A DNA stretch of 10,718 bases, from positions 1-10,718 of the forward strand of contig CAKUCE010000092.1 of the NCBI GenBank assembly GCA_934643535.1, given 5' to 3'. How positions within the stretch are numbered: position 1 is the stretch's first letter; each line of letters starts with the position of its first letter. Of the stretch, positions 1 through 4,901 are shown piece by piece. The notes under the pieces are model-generated. The model saw only the letters and a program-made list of their open reading frames with translations. It had not been told where the DNA came from and ran no database searches. The DNA is from an uncultured Clostridia bacterium. GTDB lineage: Bacteria > Bacillota > Clostridia > Christensenellales > Aristaeellaceae. The position numbers were made by a program, and so were the translations under genes.

Positions 1-123
1 TCCCCCCGCAATTGGCGTGAGACATACTCAAATTTTGCCGGTTGGAAAATTGCCGTGTTTCTTGTGTACCTTTGCAATGCAAAATGCCAGCGTGGTTTCA
101 AATCCACGCTGGCATTTTTTAGC
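1..123. other. Intergenic left edge, no gene supported
   Basis: Two plus-strand frames are open across this short stretch, but neither has a recognisable protein signature or ribosome binding site, and both run through the terminator at 81-118. A small palindrome (TTTGCA-A-TGCAAA, 71-83) abuts that terminator. The terminator implies that a plus-strand gene may end just left of the window, but none can be seen. Confidence 0.5.
81..118. terminator. Strong bidirectional intrinsic terminator
   Basis: A perfect inverted repeat has an 11-bp GC-rich core (85-95 with 104-114), an 8-nt loop (96-103) and four more A-T pairs outside it. On the plus strand the stem is followed by T at 115-120. On the minus strand it runs into TTTT from the A run at 81-84. 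It can therefore stop plus-strand transcripts entering from the left and catch minus-strand read-through from the pilus operon. Strong visible evidence; function is inferred from shape. Confidence 0.85.
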
Positions 124-477
124 GAGCCATGAGGCCCGTTGCCGAATGGCGGTCTACGCTCGCCAACAAACTGGAAATCGCACCAGACCCGCGAGCCGCG
201 AGGCCCGTCGCCGAGCGGCGGTAACTCCGCAGCCAAGCCTCATGTCTCCCTATGCCCCTGCGCGCCATCGGCGCGCAGTCCGAAAGAGGCTCAGCCTCCG
301 AGCCATGAGGCCCGTCGCCGAATGGCGGTCTACGCTCGCCAACAAACAGGGAATCGCACCAGACCTGCGAGCCGCGAGGCCCGTCGCCGAGCGGCGGTAG
401 CTTCACGGCCAAGCCGCATGTCCCGCTAGCGCCCTGCGCGCCTGCGGCGCGCAGTCCGAAAAGGGGACTCAGTCCCC
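124..477. repeat. Tandem duplication of a ~176-bp structured noncoding unit
   Basis: Copy A (124-299) and copy B (300-477) align with an exact 176-base offset over most of their length, with a 2-nt indel near the end. Each copy has two ~30-nt cores 69 bp apart, so there are four cores at 124, 193, 300 and 369. Cores share a GAGCC-N2-GAGGCCCGT-N-GCCGA-N2-GGCGGT pattern. Each copy also has a perfect 8-bp GC hairpin (259-277 and 435-453) and a terminal hairpin with a TCA/TGA loop (286-298 and 463-477). Open frames here are repeat-derived and have no protein features. Probably a genome-specific dispersed repeat; its family cannot be named from this sequence. Confidence 0.85.
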
Positions 478-478
478 G
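459..478 (-). terminator. Candidate operon terminator overlapping the sortase stop codon
   Basis: On the minus strand GGGGAC, loop TGA, GTCCCC is followed by TTTT (462-459). The TGA in the loop is the stop codon of the second sortase. The stem is only 6 bp and the U tract is short, so it may be leaky, with the stronger hairpin at 81-118 as backup. The hairpin also belongs to the tandem repeat unit, which could mean the repeat supplies the end of the gene. Confidence 0.5.
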
Positions 479-1380
479 ATTTTGCCGAGGACGATGAAAC
501 GGGCGCCGTCGAAGGAGTAGGCGCAGGTGGAGAGCATGAGGATGCGGTCGTCGAAGGTGACTTCCACGCCAGTGTCGTAGGGGGTGGAGGTCACGGCGCG
601 GTGAAGGAACTTGTCGAAATCCTCCTCCGTGTCAAAATTGGTGGGGTAGGTAAAGGTGTAGCCGTTGACGGTGTAGGCGGCGAAGACGGCCACATCGTAG
701 TCCCCGGCGGGGGTCATGAGGCGGATGGTCTTGTGGGTCTCCCAGTATTCACGGCTTTCGTAGTTGTGCAGGCCGCCGAACATGGAGCCGCCGCGCATGT
801 GGTGCCCGTGGAGGATGTTGACGGTATCGTTGAAATCGCCGCTGTTGGCCTCGTCCATCATGATGGAGCCGAAACGGTTTTTGGTGCCGTCGGGGAAATG
901 CTTGAGGTAATATTCGTTGTCGTCGCCGTGAACGACGGGATAATCAATCACGCTGTCGTCCAGACGGATCCAGCCAACGATGTCGGGCATGGTCTGCCGC
1001 AGGCGGTCAAAGTCCTTCTCGGAGACAGCCTGAACGGACTGGTCGGGCTCCACGTCCAGATAGGAAGGCGGGAGGGTGGTTTGAGGCACCCATTCACCGG
1101 TCTGATCGGCGGATGCGGAAGCCTGCGGAGCCAGCGTTGCATCCGGCAGGACGGTCGCCATCAGGGGCAGGCTGACCTCCTGATCGTCCGCGGCGGCGGT
1201 CTCGCTGCTCTGGGACAGATTGGCATAGAAATCATCCAGCGAATGCTGCTCGTACAGCTCCACCAGCGCCAGCGTGCCAAGCACCAGCGCGGCCAGGATC
1301 AGCGCTGCCAGAAGAAAAACAAGCAGGGCGCGGCGAGCGCCCCCCTTGTATTTTCGGTTGTCAGGGTTCCGGCGGCTCAT
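469..1380 (-). CDS. srtB: Class B sortase, pilus-associated (second sortase)
   Basis: A 303-residue membrane-anchored cysteine transpeptidase predicted to act outside the membrane on sorting signals. A basic N-terminus and one membrane segment (about 18-42) precede a long low-complexity Ser/Ala/Gln/Pro linker (about 50-115) and the catalytic domain (about 118-303). Catalytic residues are visible: His193 in HGHHM followed by the class B GSMFG motif, Cys286 in LSTC, and Arg294 in DGARFIV. The ATG overlaps the stop of the upstream minor pilin by four bases (ATGA), indicating translational coupling. As the last gene of the operon, next to the minor pilin, it may attach the pilus base to the wall or add the minor subunit; that role is inferred. 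The stop codon lies in a hairpin loop shared with the downstream repeat. The linker is longer than in the first sortase of the operon. Confidence 0.93.
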   Translation of the reverse strand: MSRRNPDNRKYKGGARRALLVFLLAALILAALVLGTLALVELYEQHSLDDFYANLSQSSETAAADDQEVSLPLMATVLPDATLAPQASASADQTGEWVPQTTLPPSYLDVEPDQSVQAVSEKDFDRLRQTMPDIVGWIRLDDSVIDYPVVHGDDNEYYLKHFPDGTKNRFGSIMMDEANSGDFNDTVNILHGHHMRGGSMFGGLHNYESREYWETHKTIRLMTPAGDYDVAVFAAYTVNGYTFTYPTNFDTEEDFDKFLHRAVTSTPYDTGVEVTFDDRILMLSTCAYSFDGARFIVLGKIGD

Positions 1381-2009
1381 TGAGCGCCGCCCTCCTTCTT
1401 GCGAAGGCTGCGGAACACGAATCCAGCGGCGATGAGCAGCGCCAGACTTCCGGCCACCAGCCAGGGCCAGTTTTCGCTGACGCCGGTAGGCGTGATGGTG
1501 CCGGGCTTGTTGTCGTATTTATTGACGAAGAGCGCCAGATCGGTCTTGGTCTCGCTGCCCTGCAGGCGCATGGCGACGGCAGTCTCAATGCCCTTTTCGC
1601 CGTTGAACACGCTGATGGTCACGTCATAGACGCGGGTATCATAAGCGAGGCGCTTGTTGACGTTCTTCGGGATCTGCGAAATGGTGTAGTGATAGATGCC
1701 CAACTCGGTAAAGTTGATGGCGGGGAAATCCACCGGGACTTCCCGGGCATAACCGGCGGCTTCCACGTCATAGGACTTGCCCGCATAGCCCACAGGCATG
1801 GGACAGTCGGAATCGACGGGGGTCAGCCGGAGGAAGAAGCGATCGTAGACGGCGGGGATGGAGCCGCCGCGAAGCTCGATCTTGCCGTGAAGGGTCACCC
1901 TAGCCTTAATGGACGGGGACTGCTCTGCAAGGGCAGCGGGCATGAGCGCGGTCAGGCACAGCGCCAGGGCAATCACAGCGACCAAAATGGCGCGAAGGTT
2001 CGATTTCAT
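1377..2009 (-). CDS. Minor/basal pilin subunit, single FctA-like domain (FctB position)
   Basis: A 210-residue secreted, wall-sorted protein. Signal peptide 1-28 (cleavage after ALA), one Spy0128/FctA-like Ig fold (about 33-165) with the family's GIYHYTI strand (104-110), then sorting signal ITPTGV (172-177), membrane segment (about 181-198) and RKK tail. Its place after the first sortase matches FctB of streptococcal FCT islands, which anchors the fibre. Residues that align with the isopeptide triad of the major pilin look degenerate: Lys becomes Gly42 (a Lys follows at 43) and Glu becomes Gln112, while Asn163 is kept. Start chosen at ATG 2009, 10 nt from GGGAGG (2020-2025); a TTG two codons upstream sits only 4 nt from it. 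The sortase stop is two bases upstream and the next gene overlaps by four bases. FctA-like fold is confident; the basal role is inferred from order. Confidence 0.82.
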   Translation of the reverse strand: MKSNLRAILVAVIALALCLTALMPAALAEQSPSIKARVTLHGKIELRGGSIPAVYDRFFLRLTPVDSDCPMPVGYAGKSYDVEAAGYAREVPVDFPAINFTELGIYHYTISQIPKNVNKRLAYDTRVYDVTISVFNGEKGIETAVAMRLQGSETKTDLALFVNKYDNKPGTITPTGVSENWPWLVAGSLALLIAAGFVFRSLRKKEGGAQ

Positions 2010-2011
2010 AT

Positions 2012-2809
2012 TCAAACATCCTCCCTGTTTTCCTGGCCGTAGTCGTTCATAACCGCCAGTACTATCGTTCTCGCGTCCGTAAACTCGGACGAGCAGGTGG
2101 CCATGGCGATGATCCGGGGCGTTTCACCGGCTTCGATGGCGTCCTCCAGCATGGTCACGGTATCGGCGTCGAAATGAAGCGCCTCGGCCTTTACGAAGGG
2201 AAGCAGCTTACCGACGCCATCCTTTTTCCAAAGGGTGGGGTTGAAGATCTTTTCCTCGGACGAGGGCACCACCATGCAGGCGAAGACCCGCAGGGACCAC
2301 TGATGGCCGGGGATAATGAGGCTTCCGGTGTAGTATTGCCGGAAGAAGTCCAGATCCTTGTACAGATCCAGATCGCCGAACATCCCGCTGTTTTCCATGT
2401 GGTGTCCATGCAGCAGGGTGTAGGGGTCGGCAAAGTACTGATCGCAGCGGGTGTCGATGAAGATACTGCCCGCCAGCGCGAAGTTGCCGTACACATCGGT
2501 GTTGATGTAGGTGAAGTTGTCCGCGCCCTGAAGGACGGGATAATCAATGTGGGTGTTGTCGAGGGTCAGCCAGGCCTTCACGTCCTGATTGACGCGCAGG
2601 AGCTCGGCGAAGGACGGGCCTTCCTCCTCGGCGTTCTCGTCGATTTTGGGTTTGAGCTGGATCATGTCGTCCTGAACGTTTTCAGCGGCGGCATAGATCT
2701 GGTGATTGTCCCACAGGCTGTAGCCCGCGTATGCCCCGGCGATCAGGAGGGAAAGGCCCACAGCCAGACTGATAAGACCATTGGCGAATCTGACGAAGCC
2801 CTTTCCCAT
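2012..2809 (-). CDS. srtB: Class B sortase, likely pilin polymerase (SrtC position)
   Basis: A 265-residue sortase with an N-terminal membrane segment (about 10-32) and a class B catalytic domain. Visible active-site residues are His136 in HGHHM followed by SGMFGDL, Cys239 in MATC and Arg247 in DARTIV. MATC replaces the usual TLxTC, so the residues before the cysteine are slightly unusual. It lies immediately after the major pilin, as SrtC does in streptococcal FCT islands, where a class B-type sortase polymerises FctA with help from SipA; polymerisation of the neighbouring pilin is inferred from this. Start ATG 2809 has AAAGGAG (2817-2823) seven bases upstream. A GC-rich hairpin separates it from the pilin and may set a lower expression level. 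It ends two bases before the minor pilin start, so the two are probably coupled. Confidence 0.93.
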   Translation of the reverse strand: MGKGFVRFANGLISLAVGLSLLIAGAYAGYSLWDNHQIYAAAENVQDDMIQLKPKIDENAEEEGPSFAELLRVNQDVKAWLTLDNTHIDYPVLQGADNFTYINTDVYGNFALAGSIFIDTRCDQYFADPYTLLHGHHMENSGMFGDLDLYKDLDFFRQYYTGSLIIPGHQWSLRVFACMVVPSSEEKIFNPTLWKKDGVGKLLPFVKAEALHFDADTVTMLEDAIEAGETPRIIAMATCSSEFTDARTIVLAVMNDYGQENREDV

Positions 2810-2845
2810 CCTGCCACTCCTTTATTGCCGGTTCATTGGGGCCTT

Positions 2846-2875
2846 GCCGGGCCGGGGTTTCCGCGCCCCGGCCGG
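2846..2875 (-). promoter_or_regulatory. GC-rich intergenic hairpin between major pilin and sortase
   Basis: GGCCGGGG (2850-2857) pairs perfectly with CCCCGGCC (2866-2873) around an 8-nt loop. Two more pairs form after a one-base bulge. There is no U tract on the minus strand, so it is not a standard intrinsic terminator. It lies between the stop of the abundant pilin and the sortase ribosome binding site. Likely roles are protecting the pilin mRNA 3' end, partial attenuation or an RNA processing site; these are inferences. Confidence 0.55.
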
Positions 2876-2898
2876 GACAAAGCGCCGGTTAGAGTTGA

Positions 2899-3879
2899 TT
2901 AGTTGTTGTGAGCCTTGCGCTTGAGCAGCAGGGCGGCGCCAGCCAGCACCACGAAGCCGATCAGCAGGACGTAGGGCAGATTCTCGGTGGTCACGCCCAT
3001 GTCGATTTCGCCGGTCTTGGTGTTGGTGAAGGCAGCGGTCTGATTAGCGGCGGCGATGGTGCCAGTGGCGCCAGTCGCGCTGGTGGTGTAACCATCAGCC
3101 GCGGTTTCAGTCACGGTGTAGGACACGCCATAGGGCAGGTTGGCAATGCTGATGGTCTCGTCATGATGCAGATAGAAGGTGGCCTCCTCACCGATCTTGA
3201 TAGTGGTGGGATTGTCGGTATAGGAACCGCCGCTCACAGCATAGCTAGCACCATAGGTCTTGCCGGTTTCGCCGGTCAGAGTCACTTTGAACTCGAAGTA
3301 CTTGTTTTCGTCGCCCAGATTACCGGTAACAGTCTTGGACACGTTCAGAGCGCCAGCGCTGTAAGTGTTTGTAAAACTATCAGACTTCGTGCCGCCCTCG
3401 CTCTCAGTATGCACAGCAGCAACGCGGATCTTGCCTTCTCCGTCGTTAATAACGGTCACAACCAGCTTAATGTCGTTGCCATAGTAGGTAACGCCAGCGG
3501 TGGTGCCAGCAACTTCCTTCAGGGTGTACTCGTACACACCAACACTGGTATAAGTAGGCAGCGCAACAGTGATGTCGCCGGTAGTGCCGTTAACAGTAGC
3601 AGCGCCAGCAGCGAAATCCGCACCGGTGATAGTGCCCAGCGCAGGAGCAGTAGCAGCTTCACCATCCGCCACACGGCTACCAGTCTGCTTAAGAGTGAAG
3701 TTTTCAGCGGGAGAAGTAGTGCCAGCGTTGGTCAGCTTATAAGCCTTATGGATGGTCACAGTAGTCTGGTCAGTGTAAGTAGGAGCAGTGGTAGGCGGTA
3801 CTTCAGCTTCAGTCGCAAACGCCGCGCTCACGCCCAGCACGAGCATCAGGGTCAAGAGGATCGCTACAAACTTTTTCAT
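2899..3879 (-). CDS. Major pilin shaft subunit, FctA/Spy0128 type
   Basis: A 326-residue secreted shaft subunit. Signal peptide 1-22 (cleavage after AFA); N-domain about 38-173; C-domain about 177-288, resembling the DUF7601-type pilin domain; then EIDMGV (291-296), membrane segment (about 301-319) and KRK tail. By alignment with recalled S. pyogenes Spy0128, both domains keep a Lys-Asn isopeptide triad: Lys45 (VTIHK), Glu122 (GVYEYTLKE) and Asn171 (SFTN); Lys182 (LNVSK), Glu258 (YTVTE) and Asn286 (AFTN). The sorting signal is odd: Met294 stands where xPTGV signals have the Thr whose carbonyl joins the next subunit. The candidate inter-subunit lysine is also unclear; Lys138 lies near the streptococcal position. 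Start ATG 3879 has AAGGAGA (3891-3897) upstream and begins a clean signal peptide; the frame is open further upstream but that part has no protein character. Family call firm. Confidence 0.93.
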   Translation of the reverse strand: MKKFVAILLTLMLVLGVSAAFATEAEVPPTTAPTYTDQTTVTIHKAYKLTNAGTTSPAENFTLKQTGSRVADGEAATAPALGTITGADFAAGAATVNGTTGDITVALPTYTSVGVYEYTLKEVAGTTAGVTYYGNDIKLVVTVINDGEGKIRVAAVHTESEGGTKSDSFTNTYSAGALNVSKTVTGNLGDENKYFEFKVTLTGETGKTYGASYAVSGGSYTDNPTTIKIGEEATFYLHHDETISIANLPYGVSYTVTETAADGYTTSATGATGTIAAANQTAAFTNTKTGEIDMGVTTENLPYVLLIGFVVLAGAALLLKRKAHNN

Positions 3880-3915
3880 GGTTTTGTTTCTCTCCTTGTT
3901 TTTCAGATTTTTGGG

Positions 3916-3931
3916 GATCGGATTTATATCA
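3916..3931 (-). promoter_or_regulatory. Possible internal promoter for the major pilin
   Basis: The ~100-nt gap between the SipA-like gene and the pilin is the longest in the operon. It contains an extended -10 element on the minus strand, TGA-TATAAA (3931-3923), predicting a start near 3916 and a leader of about 37 nt before the pilin ATG. No good -35 is visible 17 bases upstream, so the call rests on the extended -10 alone. It would fit the need for more shaft subunit than accessory proteins. Confidence 0.3.
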
Positions 3932-3979
3932 TGCCCGACGAGTGGAGCCGGGTTGATACCGTTGATGGTTGGCGCGGGG

Positions 3980-4531
3980 TCAGAGACCTCTGCGTCGGAG
4001 AATGGTGATGACCTTGCCCTCCACCTGATCCAGCGACACGGCCCCATACAGGCGGCTGTCGGTGGAGCGGGTGCGGTAGTCGCCCAGCACGAACACGCTG
4101 TTTTCCGGCACCTTATAAGGGTAGGTCAGGGGGCTGTCCTCCTCGGGGTAGGTGGGGTACAGAATCTCGCCGGTCTGGGTGGTGCCGTTCACCGTGAGGG
4201 AGCCGCTGTCGTCGATGGTGACATTATCGGTGGCCCGGGCCACGATGCGGCCGAACTTAAGCCCCGTTTCCGTGCGGTACACGATCACGTCGTTCTTGGC
4301 GTACTCCTGCTCCATACGGAACACGATGGCAAGGTCGCCGTCCTTCACGGCGGGGAACATGTCCATGCCCTTTACCTGGGTAATCATGAACAGGAAGTGG
4401 AAGAAGCAGAAGGCCACGGCTGCAAGCAGCAGCACGCGCACGAGCAGGCTGCGGTTATCGGCCCTTGCGGCCAACTGGTCGCGGCGCTGTTTGATCGCTT
4501 CTTCCAGAGTGCGCGGCTTTTTTGCGGCCAT
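3980..4531 (-). CDS. SipA-like, catalytically dead signal peptidase I homologue (pilus assembly factor)
   Basis: A 183-residue type I signal peptidase fold: basic N-terminus, one membrane segment (about 29-51), then an extracytoplasmic domain. Conserved boxes are recognisable, but the catalytic residues are gone. The usual SMxP serine is Asp57 in GMDMFP, and the usual lysine of the box D motif is Gly94 in KFGRIV. The last box, VLGDYRTRSTDSRLYG (148-163), is intact. S. pyogenes SipA, which is needed for pilus polymerisation, is known to carry Asp and Gly at the same two places, as I recall also 37 residues apart. A non-proteolytic chaperone or sortase-partner role is therefore likely. Its ATG shares a base with the TAA of the upstream gene (TAATG), with GGAGG at 4542-4546. 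Database tools may label it lepB, but peptidase activity is not expected. Confidence 0.9.
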   Translation of the reverse strand: MAAKKPRTLEEAIKQRRDQLAARADNRSLLVRVLLLAAVAFCFFHFLFMITQVKGMDMFPAVKDGDLAIVFRMEQEYAKNDVIVYRTETGLKFGRIVARATDNVTIDDSGSLTVNGTTQTGEILYPTYPEEDSPLTYPYKVPENSVFVLGDYRTRSTDSRLYGAVSLDQVEGKVITILRRRGL

Positions 4532-4887
4532 TACTGCCCATCCTCCCCGGCGGGCTGGCGGTCCGGTTCAGGGGCTTCGTACCCATGGGCCGGGCCGGGC
4601 TGCTGATAGCCGTAGCCGTACTCCCAGCGCTGCTGCTCCAACAGTGCGTCATAGCGCGCCCGTTCGGCCACCAGCGCGGTGTTGTACATCGCATTGAGCT
4701 CTTCGATCTTTTTCCAGAGGTCGCGCTCGCTTACGCCGCCGAAGATCTGCTTACGGAAGCGCACCTTGCGCAGCCATTGCAGGATGCGCTTCTGCTCGCA
4801 GTTCAGGGGCTGGACGGCTTCGCGCCGTCCCTGACCCCGGTTCTGAACGGGCCTTTGCGCGGGTTGTTGTCCGTTCCTTGGTGGCAT
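4531..4887 (-). CDS. Small cytoplasmic helical protein of unknown function
   Basis: A 118-residue protein with no signal peptide or membrane segment. A Gln/Arg/Pro-rich N-terminus (1-27) leads to a charged, probably alpha-helical core (about 31-88) containing FGGVSERDLWKKIEELN (49-65), then a Tyr/Gly/Pro/Gln-rich disordered tail (89-118). The core pattern (aromatic, Gly-Gly, acidic, then a helix start) loosely recalls the N-terminal part of DivIVA/GpsB proteins, but that is weak similarity and not an assignment. The gene is a real operon member: AAGGAG (4898-4903) overlaps the adhesin stop, the intergenic gap is 14 nt, and its stop shares a base with the next start. It sits where streptococcal FCT islands have no gene. 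A cytoplasmic scaffold or regulator of pilus assembly is one speculative possibility. Confidence 0.72.
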   Translation of the reverse strand: MPPRNGQQPAQRPVQNRGQGRREAVQPLNCEQKRILQWLRKVRFRKQIFGGVSERDLWKKIEELNAMYNTALVAERARYDALLEQQRWEYGYGYQQPGPAHGYEAPEPDRQPAGEDGQ

Positions 4888-4901
4888 GGTTTCTTTACTC
4901 C

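Noticed and set aside
17..429. Short open frames on both strands across the repeats
   Set aside because: Their translations simply repeat with the 176-bp unit and they cross terminators; GC-rich repeats leave frames open by chance.
124..477. CRISPR array
   Set aside because: Only four degenerate cores with unequal spacing (69 and 107 bp), spacers that are themselves repeated, and no cas genes.
2010..2015. TTG start for the minor pilin at 2015
   Set aside because: It lies only 4 nt from the Shine-Dalgarno, while ATG 2009 has better spacing and gives a normal signal peptide.
3880..4047. 56-residue N-terminal extension of the major pilin
   Set aside because: The frame is open upstream, but the extension overlaps the SipA-like gene, hides the signal peptide and ignores the strong ribosome binding site before ATG 3879.
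3980..4531. Active signal peptidase I
   Set aside because: Both catalytic positions are replaced (Asp57, Gly94), so processing activity is not expected despite family similarity.
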